DNA of 64,000 bases from Diphasiastrum complanatum (lineage: Eukaryota; Streptophyta; Lycopodiopsida; Lycopodiales; Lycopodiaceae), in contig MU831962.1 of assembly GCA_029204225.1 (NCBI GenBank), positions 30,321-94,320 on the forward strand, written 5' to 3'. How positions within the stretch are numbered: position 1 is the stretch's first letter; the number at the start of each line of letters is the position of its first letter. This document shows, piece after piece, positions 20,940 through 31,931 of this stretch. The position numbers were made by a program, and so were the translations under genes. The notes below the pieces were generated by a model. The model did no database searches. It was given only the letters and a program-made list of their open reading frames with translations, and was not told where the DNA came from.

Positions 20940-21618
20940 TACCGGATCTGCAACAAGCTTGTATACTTTCTCTGCTTTTTGCTGTAAAATTTTAGCATCT
21001 TGCTGATCTTTTCAAGTGGAGTTTGGATCAGCTTTTTTGTCTCTTTTCAGGTTGAAGGAGGGCGGCCATCTGAGATCTTGGAGGAGCAATTTTTGGCACC
21101 CAAAAATCAGAATCTCAAATCTGATTTTTATGCAACCAGTTTTCAGCAAGTTTTGTTTGGAGGAGGGCGCCCAAAAATCTGCAACTGATTTTTGGTTGTG
21201 GTGTCTCCTTATCTTGCTGTTTTTGTTTTCAGGTTTGCATTTGTGTAGGAGGGCGCCCAAAATTCAGCAAACCCTATTCAGGGTTAGGTCAACTTGTGGC
21301 TGGAAATTTGTAGATTCTCGGCAAGTAGTAGGGTGCTTTCAACAGCCCTATTGGAGTGTGTGTTGATCACACTATTTGGCTTCCTAATTGGGTTTCGGTG
21401 TAGGCTTCAATCGAAGCTAACCTAATTTTCAAGAAGCTGGTTTTTTTGTGCAGAAAGACAGCCATCTATCCATTATCTTCTGGGCACTTTGGTTGCAGAT
21501 TGAAAGATATCTTGTGCTCCTATTTTCAGCTCTTTGTTTGCTGCAAAATTTTGAGTAGATTTGGTTGTGGAAAGGCTCTCTTTCCTATCTACTACAAGCT
21601 GAAATTTTGTTGGAGGTA

Positions 21619-23004
21619 ATGGCTAAAGAATCAGAAGCTATCGGTTCTTTGTTAAGTGAAGATCGGTTGGATGGCACAAACTACTCCTTGTGGAGTTACA
21701 TGATGAAGAATCTTCTCATAGCGAAAGGGCTATTGGATTTGGTCAATGGTGATGAGGAAAGGCCTCCGTCTTTGGCACCTCCTACACCTCGTGGATCATC
21801 ATCATCAACATCATCTTCTCCATCTTCGGAAGAACAAAAGAAGTGGGATAGAAGGGATGCACAAGCACATTCTATGGTTGCTTTTGCTGTGAAAAGATCT
21901 ATCTTACCTCATATTAGGTCTTGTAAGACATCTAAAAGTGCGTGGGATACACTTTATACTATGTATAGAGTCAAAAATCCAGCAAGAGTGGTGTATCTCA
22001 GAAATCAGCTTTCTTTGTTGAAGATGCGGGGATCAAGTGACCAATCACTTGACGAAGATCTTGATCTTCATCAGGAGCTTCTCAATACTGATGAGATAAT
22101 TGAGGATGCTCAATTTGTTTCTATTACTCTCAACTCATTACCTTCATCTTATCTTCTATTTGTTTCATCTTTGAGTATTTCTCTTAGGGGACAACAACTC
22201 TCCTTTGATGAACTTGTTGGGCTGCTTCTTCAAGAGGAGCAAACGAGGCAAAACTTTATGGGTGACACTCAACAAGATCAAGCTTTCTTCACGAAAGGCA
22301 AGGGCAAAGGCAAGTCAAAAGGAAAGGGGAAGCCTCCTTCCAAGGATGAGCAAAAGCCCGTTGGAGGTCAAGATGTCAACACTCAAAAGAAGAAAGGGAA
22401 GTGCCATTATTGCAAAAAGTATGGGCACTTCATCAAGGATTGTAAGAAGAAGCTTGCGAAAGAGGAGAATAAAGGAATTAATACTAGTGCTTCACTTGCT
22501 ACTTTGGAGCAAGAGCTTGAAGCTAGTGGTGATCTCTTCAACCAAGACTATGCTTTTGTGTCTAATATTGCTTCTACTAGTACTACTACATCTATGAGGA
22601 ATTCAGATTCTGTTTTGCAAGTTGCTGATTTTCAGCCCATTGAATGGGTGATTGATAGTGGTGCTACTCGTCATATGACTTCTCGCAAAGAAGCATTTAC
22701 TGAATTAGTAAAAGTGCAAAATGGAAGTAAGGTACAATGTGCGGATGATGCATCTTATTCTATTCATGGAATTGGAATTGTAGCCATCATTTTGCCTAAT
22801 GGTGAAGAAAAGTACATTAAGAATGTGCTTTATGCTCCGGGAATCAAGAAGAATCTTCTTTCGGTTTCAACTATGTTGAAGCAAGGACTAGTTGTTGAGT
22901 TCAAAGAAGATAAGTGTCTTGTCAAGGATCCTAAAAGATCACTCTTGATTATTGTTTCGGGAACGATGCATGCTGGCTTATTCATTATGGATACCTATGA
23001 GTGA
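21619..23004 (+). pseudogene. Copia gag-protease
   Basis: I chose ATG 21,619 (MAKESEAIGSLLSEDRLDGT), which fits copia Gags that open shortly before a LxGxNYxxW motif; here it is LDGTNYSLWSYMMKNLL. The frame is also open 18 codons further upstream. After the Gag core (AWDTLYTMYRVKN, LLQEEQTRQNF) come a Lys-rich stretch and a perfect zinc knuckle CHYCKKYGHFIKDC. The protease has WVIDSGATRHMTS, the copia form of the catalytic DSG. It ends at TGA (23,002-23,004), an in-frame stop before the integrase and not a natural end, since the same frame resumes. The leader before it (20,940-21,618) has three GGAGGGCG-type repeats. Confidence 0.92.
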
Positions 23005-23964
23005 CGAATTCCTTCTACATGTCTTGTTGCTTCTACATCACAATCATTGGAGTTGGCTGAATTGTGGCACGCAAGGTTTGGGCATCTCAACTTTTGAAGT
23101 TTGAAGAAGCTGAAGACATTTAATATGGTAGAAGACATTCCTACTTTTGAGCAGCCGGAAGGGCATGTATGTGAGGGGTGCATACTTGGAAAGTTTCAAA
23201 GGAAACCTTTTCCAATTGATGGAACTATAAGGGTTCTTGATAAATTTGATATGGTTCGTAGTGATGTTTGTGGTCCAATGAGAACCGAATCCATTGGAAA
23301 GTGCATCTATTTTGTGACTTTTATTGATGACTTTTCCCGTTTTACATGGATCTATCCTATGAAGGCTAAATCAAAAGTTTTTCAACGTTTCAAAGATTTT
23401 CTAGCAATGGTGGAAAATCAATTTGGGCATTCTTTGAAGACCCTACGCACCGTTCGAGGAGGGAAATACATTAAGAATACGTTCGGTGCATTTCTTCGAG
23501 AAAAGGGAATTCTACATCAAATGACAACTCCCTATACGCCTCAACAAAATGGTGTTGCCGAGCGAAAGAATCACACACTCATGGAGATGGCCCGTTGCAT
23601 GCTCAAAGCAAAGGGGCTACCTCACAAGTTTTGGGCTGAAGTGGTTATAACGGCAACATACATAAGCAATCGTTGTCCTACTAAAGCATTGAAAGTATTA
23701 ACTCCTTATGAAGTTTGGTATGGAAAGAAGCCTACAATCTCTCACTCTCGCATTTTTGGTTGTACAGCTTATGCTTTTGTTCCGGATAAACTTCGTACAA
23801 AGCTTGAAGATAAAGGAGTTAAATGCATTTTTGTTGGCTATAGTAGTGAAAGCAAAGGCTATAGGCTGTTCAATTTGAGCACTAATAAGATTATTGTTAG
23901 TCGTGATGTGCATTTTGATGAAAAGAATTCATTGGATGTGGCCCCAAATCTTGAAGGGGGATAG
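23005..23964 (+). pseudogene. Copia integrase, catalytic residue lost
   Basis: The frame continues with ELWHARFGHLNF, a TAG at 23,096-23,098, and VCEGCILGKFQRKPF (the HHCC zinc region of the pre-integrase). The core has FDMVRSDVCGPM, FVTFIDDFSRFTWIYPM and LRTVRGGKYI where active copies have LRTDRGGEY. The central Asp of the DDE triad is therefore Val, and the neighbouring Glu is Lys. TPQQNGVAERKNHTL carries the final Glu. FGCTAYAFVPD and CIFVGYSSESKGYRLF follow. It ends by frameshift near 23,950. Confidence 0.92.
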
Positions 23965-25925
23965 CCCACATAGTGTGAATGTTGAAGTTTTTCCAGATTT
24001 GGTAGCATCTTCTATTGTTGGAGATAAGGGGCAGCAATCAACCAGTTTCGACCTGCCCAACACCTCATCAAGTTTAAAGCCTAATGTTTATCAAGAACCG
24101 CCCGTTGTTGCTCAAAATCAGCCTGCAGGAACTGTTGGACAGCAAGGACCAGTTTTGGAAGATCTTGGACAGCCAAGTGCGGTGTCGGAAGATCTTGGAC
24201 AACAAATTGTAAGAAGAGACATGGCTGTTGGACAGCCCAAAACAGTCCCACGGTGGCTGTTGTCGACTTTGCGGGACAGCAAAGTAAGTTCATTTTATGA
24301 TGGAAAGACACGTGCCTCTACAAAATCAGTGGACTATGCTGATTTTTCAGATTTTGCTCTTACATCTCATGGAGATGTTGCAGAAGAACCTGTTTTCTAT
24401 GAGCAGGCCAAGGGAGTAAAATGTTGGGAGGATGCGATGCAAGATGAGTATGACTCACTTATGAAGAACCAGATTTGGGTTCTTGTTGATCTTCCTCATG
24501 GGAAGAAGGCAATTAGTTCTAAATGGTATACAAAATCAAGTATAAGGCAGATGGTACCATTGAAAGGTACAAGGCAAGGCTCGTTGCCAAAGGCTATGCC
24601 CAGCAAAAGGGGATTGATTATGAGGAGACTTTTTCTCCTACTGCTCGGATGACTACCGTGAGGGTAGTAACCTCTTTGGCTGCCCACTTTGGTTGGCGTT
24701 TGCGGCAACTTGACATAAAGATAGCATTCCTCAATCGTGATCTCAATGAGGAAGTGTACCTTCAACAACCTGCTGGTTTTTTGGTTGAAGGCCAAGAAGA
24801 TAAAGTTTGTCTTCTCAAGAAGGCACTTTATGGACTGAAGCAAGCTCCAAGAATGTGGTATCAAAAGATACATGCCTACTTTTGTGATCGAGGGTTTACT
24901 AGTAGTCCTAGCGAATCTACTCTTTATGTCAAGCATACTTCAGATTATATCATCATTATTTTGCTTTATGTTGATGATATTATTATTACGGGAAGTAATG
25001 AGCAGCAGATTGATGCCGTAATACTTGATCTTGGTATGGTTTTTGAAACCTCAGATTTAGGCCTATTGCACTTTTATCTTGGTCTTGAATTTGTACAAGA
25101 AGGTGCTGGAATTTTCATCTCTCAAGAACGCTACATTGGGCAGATTTTGAAGCGGTTCAAGATGGAAGATTGCAAGCCGGTTGCTACACCTATGGAGACA
25201 GGTCTGAATTTAAGTAGTCAAGGTGATGGTGAATCATTTGACTCTACTTTATATTGTCAAGCTATTGGCTGTCTCATTTACCTATGTAATTCAAGACCGG
25301 ACATTTCTTATAGTGTCTTACTCATGAGTCAATTCATGCATGCCCTGATGACATCACATTGGAAAGCGTTGAAGAGGATCTTTCGATATCTTCAAGGAAC
25401 AAGAAGTCATGGACTGGTTTTTCCTGCTTGTGATGATGCATGTTTGGTTGGTTTTAGTGACTCGGATTGGGGTGGAGATCAGGACACTAGACGCTCTACA
25501 AGTGGTCATTGCTTTTTTATGGTAATTCTGCAATTTCGTGGTCAAGTAAAAAGCAGCCCACTGTTGCTACTTCTTCTAGTGAGGCAGAATATAGAGCGAT
25601 ATTTTCAGCCACGACAGAGTGTTTATGGCTGAGAAGACTACTTGTTGACATGAAGTTTGGCGAGCCCTCAGCCACTCTTATCTTGAGTGATAGTCAAAGT
25701 GCTATTGCCATTGCACGGAATCCTGTTTTTCATGCGAGGACGAAGCACATCGAGATCCATTATCACTTTGTTCGGGAGAGACTTCATGATGGCGACATTT
25801 TACTTGAATATTGTCCTACGGAGGATAATATTGCGGACCTCTTCACTAAGGCGTTGCCTAGAGTCAGATTTGAAGCTTTATGCAAAGCTTTAAATTTGAT
25901 ACCACGTGTTGGTTTTGTTACATAG
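23894..25925 (+). pseudogene. Copia reverse transcriptase-RNase H
   Basis: Three frames in turn. The first is a linker with CWEDAMQDEYDSLMKNQIWV. The second, from about 24,523, holds the RT with ARLVAKGYAQQKGIDYEETF, LDIKIAFLNRDLNEEVYLQQ, LKKALYGLKQAPRMWYQ, catalytic LLYVDDIIITG (24,962-24,995), FYLGLEF and RPDISYSVLLMSQF. The third, from 25,509, is RNase H with SSKKQPTVATSSSEAEYRA, ILSDSQSAIAIARNPVFHAR and EDNIADLFTKALPR, ending at TAG 25,923-25,925. The key Asp and Glu residues of RT and RNase H are present, but two frameshifts (near 24,520 and 25,515) split them. Confidence 0.93.
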
Positions 25926-25954
25926 TGAAGATTTCAGTTTTTGCATTGTCATTT

Positions 25955-25962
25955 AAGGAGGG
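25955..25962 (+). other. Polypurine tract
   Basis: AAGGAGGG stands directly before the TGTTAG start of the 3' LTR, the expected plus-strand priming site. Confidence 0.85.
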
Positions 25963-26401
25963 TGTTAGAAATAAATGACTATGCTGAAGTTAATCCATAG
26001 GTTACTTTGACCCAAAAGATCGAGATTTGTGTAACCATGGGTATCTAGTTATTTAGGCCATCTTAAGTTTGTCTTAAGTTCAGTTGGACCCATTTTTGGT
26101 CATGTACTGACTCGTGGGTCCTTAGGGGTCTAATTTTGTTTAGGGCCCCTATCTTGACTTTTGGGGTGCCCTACATTTAGTAAGTGGTTAACCTTAGGGT
26201 TTGGTGGCATTTGGTCACATCCAGGTAGAGTACTTAGATGCTCATTGTGTATTCCATTTTATACAGTTTGGCTCTCCATTGCTCTTGTTGCTGTTTTTTC
26301 TCTCTCTCTCTTAGAGTTGGGCACCCAGCCTCTTCTCTCTTGTTTCTTGTGGAGATTGATTGATAACTAGATCTTGGTGACTCGTCTCTTGCTTTCCTAC
26401 A
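25963..26401 (+). repeat. 3' LTR of copia element
   Basis: A 439-base partner of 20,491-20,927, with the same TG...CA ends. It is two bases longer because of an extra TC in the short TC stretch. It is followed by the GGTTC duplication. Confidence 0.95.
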
Positions 26402-26406
26402 GGTTC

Positions 26407-27560
26407 CGCACACCCCATACCAGTGACGACGCACCAACGACACAATTCGACGTACCTCGACGGTACTTAATGTCGAATTCGAACAGTTCCGACCAGCGGG
26501 CCTTACGACCCCTGAGGTCCGAGGCATCACAAATATACTTAAGAGATTCATGATCTGTCATAATTGTGAATTTAGATCCGTACAAATAATGTCTCTAGAT
26601 CTTTAACGCATGGATGACAACAAAAAGTTCCTTCTCATAAGTAGAATATCTACTTTGAGCTGGGTCCAACTTCTTGCTCTCGAAAGCCACAGGTCTACCA
26701 TCCTGGTAAAGGACTGCACCTACCGCATAGTCACTAGCGTCTGTTTCCACTAGGAAAGATCCGCTAGGGTCCACTATGTGTAAGATAGGGGCTGTAGACA
26801 CCAACATCTTCAAAGCTTCAAAGCTTTGATTAAGTTCATCAGTCCAAACAACAGTATGACTGATCTTCGAACGCCTTCCGACCTTCTTCTTATTACCCTT
26901 TTTTGTTTTCCATTTGACTTTTTTCACTCCCTTAAGAAGATTCGTTAGAGGCAATGCAACTAAGGCATAGTCTTTAATGAATTTATGGAAAAAACCTGTG
27001 AAGCCTAGAAAAGATTTTACTTCCCTAATGGTTTTTAGGATAGGCCAATCACGAACTTTCTGGACTTTATTGTAATCGATCTCAAGACCACGATCGGAAA
27101 CGATATGTCCCAAATACTTGAGTCGAGTTTGAAAAAACTCACATTTAGACTCCTTAGCATAAAGCTTTGTCTGCCTTAGATTATCTAAGACTGTACGCAA
27201 ATGCGCTTCGTGCTCTTCAAGAGCCTTACTGTAGATCAGTATGTCATCTAAAAATACCACAAGAAACTTCCCCAGATATGGACGAAGAATATCGTTCATT
27301 GGAAGGTTGCCGGGGCATTAGTTAGACCAAAGGGTAAAACTAAAAATTCATAATGGCCATACCTAGTACGAAAACCAGTTTTGGAAACATCCCCCTTGTG
27401 TATTCTAATTTGATGGTATCTTGACCTAAGGTCCAATTTGGTGAAATACCTAGCACCATTCAATCAGTCCATTAAGTTGTCCATCCGAGGCAAGGGGTAG
27501 CGGTTCTTAATTGTCATTTTATTAAGCTTTTTGTAATCGACACACCACCGTCTCACTTGC
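26407..27560 (-). pseudogene. Gypsy reverse transcriptase-RNase H remnant
   Basis: On the minus strand from about 27,553: [18 protein letters not shown], a stop near 27,461, [19 protein letters not shown], a frameshift near 27,300, then an open frame 27,299-26,595 with catalytic FLDDILIYS, LKYLGHIVSDRGLEID, VKSFLGFTGFFHKFI and AVGAVLYQDGRPVAFESKKL. RNase H continues in another frame (TIMTDHESLKYICDASDLRG, YRRGTSNCVVG). The text then breaks off at about 26,436 into an LTR remnant, so integrase and the true 3' part are deleted. Gag and protease are also missing upstream. The remnant LTR is the one invaded by the copia element. Confidence 0.9.
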
Positions 27561-28468
27561 CGTGCTGACAGGGCCATGGGGAGGCGCGCCACTCCCCCCC
27601 TGTCACATCAAACGAACCACATCAACCACAAACGCTGCAGAACGATTCCCCAGGCTAGCTCGCTGAGCTACAGCCGTGAAGGAGGGTTCAGGTTCGGGGG
27701 AGGTAATACCTCTTCCCCCCCCCAAAAAACTAAAGCTCTACAGTACTTCAGGTTCGGGGGAGGTAATACCTCCTCCCCCCCCAAAAAACTAAAGCTCTAC
27801 AGTACTGTAGGTACTGAATCGTACCTACAGATGTAAGAGCTATTAAATAAGGCTCCTCCCTCGGGCGCCAGCCAGGCTGCGGACAGGTTTTCAAGAATTC
27901 GCTTGTTTATTTATTTATTTTTTTGAACTCAAAACTCTATTTCCGCCCCCCTCCCCTGTGCAGACTGTCAGCGCTTTTGGCGCTGTCCGTACAGAATTAA
28001 ATATAACCAAAAAAGGTTAACGGACAGAGGGAGCTTAGGAAACGGTCATAACAAAAGAGAGTAAACAACTTCTCGAACGGATTCCAACGTATTAAACTCC
28101 TGAGACAGTATAAAAAAGGAATAAATAAACCAGCGGGCCTCCAAGGCTTCTCCATAACCTTAACAATGTTCAAACTATTTAAACTTGGAAAAAGTTTAAG
28201 AGAAACATTTTGCAATCAAGTTCTTTCATTGTAAAAAATTTATTAGACCAAGGTTAATTAAGTAACTTTAAACTAAACCTCAATTTTCCTACCCAGATTT
28301 GAATAGGAAAGGAGAAGCTTTCAAAGAACAGCTTGCTTAAAAGAATAAACAAGCTTACATTCCAAACCCATCCTTTTTAAAATTAGATTAAACCAGCCAC
28401 ATTCCAATAAAAGGAATACCAAACGCAAAGGCACAAAAGGGAACGTGTGCACCTTAAGGAAATCGACT
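27561..28468 (-). other. Leader region of deleted gypsy element
   Basis: I see no protein here. The region lies between the RT remnant and the primer site, where Gag and protease should be, so it is leader sequence joined directly to RT by a deletion at about 27,555. It includes C- and G-rich tracts, the tandem pair at 27,687-27,805, and AT-rich text from 27,900. Confidence 0.65.
27687..27805. repeat. 60-base tandem pair with GC-rich hairpin
   Basis: Units at 27,687-27,746 and 27,747-27,805 are nearly identical (start TTCAGGTTCGGGGGAGG, end CTCTACAGTAC). Each holds an inverted repeat GGGGGAGGT-AAT-ACCTCCTCCCCC or its one-base variant, able to form a stable stem. Confidence 0.85.
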
Positions 28469-28480
28469 GCTCTGATACCA
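28469..28480 (-). other. Primer binding site of deleted gypsy element
   Basis: Minus-strand TGGTATCAGAGC, two bases inside the LTR edge at 28,483. Confidence 0.9.
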
Positions 28481-28482
28481 AC

Positions 28483-28951
28483 TGTTACAACTCCCTAGGA
28501 TCATCGACTGCCTTGAAGGTTCCGCACACCCCATACTAGTGACGACGCACCATAATCGCCCAACCATAGGGTCACAACCGACCCACCCCCATGCCCTGGA
28601 GCAATCGACACAATCATGTCCGGTCAAGCCTCCTACGATAACTGGCATCCCATACCACCAACCATCGCACTCGGCTCTCCCTAGCACACATCTCCTGGCC
28701 TGGAGATACATCCTGGCTAATGCACGTGCTCTCCATCCACCAACTCCCGGGTAGACCGAGTCAATGGAAAGAGAGAAACCCCACCACTATATAGGCATAG
28801 CACAGTGGGTCTCATCAAGCACGGTCTTGTCGGGGACAAGTGACCACCTAGGATGGTGACGCGTGGCACCTAGACATGTCGATAACTCCAGTCCTGCGTC
28901 ATGCCCCTAGCGAGGCCGTCACTGAAGGGCGTACCGTTATGGTACATAACA
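28483..28951 (-). repeat. 5' LTR of deleted gypsy element
   Basis: On the plus strand it starts TGTTACAACTCC and ends GGTACATAACA, so the ends are TG...CA with a TGTTA/TAACA inverted repeat. A short stretch (from about 28,508) recurs on both sides of the copia element at 20,476-20,490 and 26,407-26,436. That identifies the remnant of the other LTR and the copia insertion site. LINE sequence begins directly after 28,951. Confidence 0.85.
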
Positions 28952-29140
28952 GTATTATTCAGTGGTCCTAGCTTTAGTATGAGGCACGCAACGTCAGCTT
29001 TGACCTGGGAAGGATCGTACTTCCCTAGTCCCCGGCTGGAGAGATTTTGCTTCAGGAGATATATTTGTGATGCTCCTAGTAAGTGTTGCCTTTTCGATAC
29101 TATGGTCACGACAAGTTGTATCTACTGTCGAGTAGAGTGA
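28952..29140 (+). mobile_element. LINE fragment, right part of split copy
   Basis: Plus-strand text VLFSGPSFSMRHATSALTWE, LERFCFRRYICDAPSKCCLF and DTMVTTS corresponds to the region between RT and the C-terminal domain in the copy at 17,087 (same order near 19,195-19,370). It directly follows the gypsy LTR and continues the LINE fragment that stops at 20,480. It is lost after 29,140, without a 3' end or tail. Confidence 0.8.
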
Positions 29141-30271
29141 GGAGACACCTATAAATGGGTTTTCAATTGGAAGATCAAGTTCTAACTTCTTGTTGTTCGA
29201 AGATCCTAAATACACTATCAAAAAGGCTTTTCTCCAAAATTCAGGAACAATATGTGCAGGATAAGGTGCAATAGTGGAAGCGGTCTCCATGTGAGGAGGA
29301 GCAGTCGTGGAAGGAGGGGAAGTAGGGCAGAGGTGAAGAGACATGGAGGTCAGCATGGTCCACAACATGGACATATCATCTTAGATAGTTTGCAACATAG
29401 GAACCATGTTGCAAACATCATGGATATGGCAGTATGAGCATCCATTTGAGCTTGTAGGTCATCGGTGGAGGAAGAAGCTCAATGGACGGCATGATGGGAT
29501 TACAGGGATGTAATAGGCAGAAATTGATTAGCCGGACAGTATGGAAACAAAACAACATGAGGCAGGGAAGCTGTGGAACAAATAGAAAAGGATAGGGTGG
29601 CAAAGATGCAATCAACCTTAAGCATGGAGCGATAGTCAGGATGGAATAAAAAGACTGATTGAAAGGGTGTATATGGGCCAGCTATGGCAAGAAGCTAGAA
29701 ATCAGCAAATAGATCAAAGATGTGGCACAAGATGACTTTTGTAGGCAAGGATGGGCTGAAAAGAAGACAAAGACAGCGATCTAGCAGAAATGGATCTGCT
29801 AGGGCAGCGATGGGCAGCAATTGCCTGCTGGGGCGGCAATGGATCTAAGGGAAGTGCAGGGCCAGTTATCTGCAAAAACCAAATCTGTGGGCAACAATGG
29901 AGCAGATGGAACCTAGCTTACAATATTCTAAGTTGGATTGCAACATGGTGCAACATTGTGCGTGCAATGCTCTTTTCTCTTTAATCTTATTCATACCACT
30001 TCCCTGGTGAATTTGGATTACCTCAAAACCCTAAAAAGCATTTTATGCTTGGATATTGATGAGCATACAAATAAGGCTTGGTTGCTGAAGTTCTTGTACA
30101 ATGATAGCTTGATGTCGATAATTTTTAGGTTTATGAATTGAGATAGTTCCACCTTACAAAAATATAGTTCTTCTGACTTCATATTTGTTTTTGCTTTTTG
30201 TTGCATGGAAGCATTTCTTAACTAGTCTTGTATCTGGGTAAAGCTGTGATCCAATGAATATTTTGTTGCAG
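29141..30271. other. Unassigned region left of hydrolase exon
   Basis: No recognisable gene. A minus-strand open stretch (29,374-28,994) is Pro/Thr-rich with no known domain. Minus-strand text near 29,440-29,470 (SSTDDLQAQMDAHTAI) looks like a retrotransposon Gag N-terminus, but the evidence is weak. Phrases such as GGGCGGCAATGGATC near 29,830 resemble element leaders. From about 29,950 the text is AT-rich and looks like the intron that ends at 30,271. Confidence 0.4.
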
Positions 30272-31931
30272 GTGGTTTCTGTGACAACTCTTCAAGGAGG
30301 TGGATCGTTCAATGTGATCCCTGACAAAGTAATATTGAGAGGAACATTTCGAACTTTCTCACCATCAATTCACAAGTTGAAAGAACGACTTGAGGAGGTA
30401 AATGTAGTGCTCCTTATTTTTTTGGATAACCATAGTTGGCATTAAATCTGAAAGAGGGTTAGTTATTTGGTGTACATTCATAAACTGAGAAGGCCTAAAC
30501 ACTCGTTGGTTTTGCTTTCATAATGTACCAAGATTCCGTCAATGAAGTTTTTGTCCTTCGGGGTCTTGTAAACTCAGTTCAGGTTAGTACTGTAGAATCA
30601 CTTTCTCAGCCGTTGAACATGACAGCAGGCTTTTTTCTAATCACATAGAAATACTACTGCAATCTATCGACTTGGATTTGTGTGACATCTACAGGCTTGC
30701 TCTTTCTGTGCACAAGTTCTGGTCAGATGTTCAGATACAGTTATAAGCTACTGTCAGACAAACAGGTTGCTTTCAGTCAGTATTGCCGTATTGTTCTACA
30801 GGATCTTCCCGAGCAGCATGTAGCATTTTTCAGATGGTCATGTATTCCTGGAGACTTTGTCCAGCTTGACCAGCTGCTTACTTACAACTCGGTTGATTGT
30901 TATTTTTTCATTTCCAATCAATTCAGGACAAGTTTTTGACAAACTTAACTGCATTGATTTTGTCAATGCAAAATTGTTTCCTAATTGGTGAGATTTTTTA
31001 TGTTTGTCGTATCTTGCTACACTGTTCAACACTGTATAGTGTGATGAGTTCCATATAGAAGCAGCATGTGTAGTTTTCATGCATATTGCTACATGGACAA
31101 ACCCACAAGTCTTGAATTGGTGTAATCCAAGTAAGACTGAATGAAATAAATTGTTATTTCCAGAGGCACCTGCAGTTGGATTTGTTGGATTTGACCACAA
31201 TTACATTTGGATAGCTTTTTGAATTCACGTACATGTGCTAATATTAGCCTTGGACAAGAATCTGTTTCGAGGATTCAGGTTGTATGACAGTGGCAGTTAT
31301 CTTTCCATATCCACCCTAAAGCCAATGCACACGAATGACTGTTGGGCTATTATTCTCAGGCTTAGAACAGTTGAGAAACATTCAACAAGTAGGGGACAAC
31401 TTGGAAAGTTCTGGATTAAGTCTATTTCTTGTTTCAGTCTTCACCAAGTTGGTCTATGTCAAACGATGCACTGAGTTAAAGGTATTCCTATAGTACATCT
31501 GCTTTATTTTCTTTACAATCGTTTGTGGATATGTGTTGTTGCAGATAATTGTGAAGCAGGCAGCTGTACACAAGTGCACAGCTCGTGTTGATTTTGGGGA
31601 AGAGAAGAATACGTACCCACCCACTATTATTGATGAAGGAGCTTATAATCATGCGAGAGAAGTGGCAACTGATGTTCTAGGAGAGGATCATGTTTTACTT
31701 GCAAAGCCTGTCATGGCTGGAGAAGACTTTGCCTTTTACCTGGAAAGAATTCCAGGTGCATTTTTAGCAATAGGAGTGGGGAACAAAGGTAAGGGATTTA
31801 ACCATTCTGTACACTCCCCAAACTTCCAACTTGATGAGGATGCTTTACCACTTGGTGCAACCTTGCATACAATTATCGCAGAGCGGTTTCTCAAGAAGAA
31901 GCAATACAAAAGCCTTGCTGCCGATGTGTGA
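30272..31931 (+). CDS. ILL: IAA-amino acid hydrolase ILR1-like, last two exons
   Basis: Exon 30,272-30,397 (acceptor TTGTTGCAG, donor GTAAAT) encodes VVSVTTLQGGGSFNVIPDKV and LRGTFRTFSPSIHKLKERL. Exon 31,545-31,931 (acceptor GTTGTTGCAG) encodes IIVKQAAVHKCTARVDF, VMAGEDFAFYLERIPGAF, HSPNFQLDEDALPLGA and ends at TGA. Both introns lie in phase 0. The order and wording are those of the C-terminal third of plant M20-family amidohydrolases that release auxin (indole-3-acetic acid) from amino acid conjugates, usually in the ER. The Glu-Asp in AGEDFAFY fits the conserved metal-site region. The usual KDEL/HDEL-like tail is absent: the protein ends SLAADV. Earlier exons (about 300 residues) are not recognisable anywhere left in the window. 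Either a very long, transposon-filled intron precedes, or this is a 3' gene fragment. No stop or frameshift is seen in the two exons. Confidence 0.88.

Larger units (their letters stand above)
20491..26401 (+). mobile_element. Near-complete Ty1/copia retrotransposon
   Basis: A 5.9-kb element with LTRs of 437 and 439 bases (about nine substitutions and one 2-base indel by eye, near 98% identity), a primer site touching the 5' LTR, a polypurine tract before the 3' LTR and a 5-bp target duplication. Order: Gag-protease (21,619-23,004), integrase (to 23,964), RT-RNase H (to 25,925). There are two in-frame stops (23,002 and 23,096) and about three frameshifts, and integrase residues are changed, so it cannot now move by its own proteins. 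It is the youngest element by structure, as it sits inside the other insertions. Confidence 0.95.
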
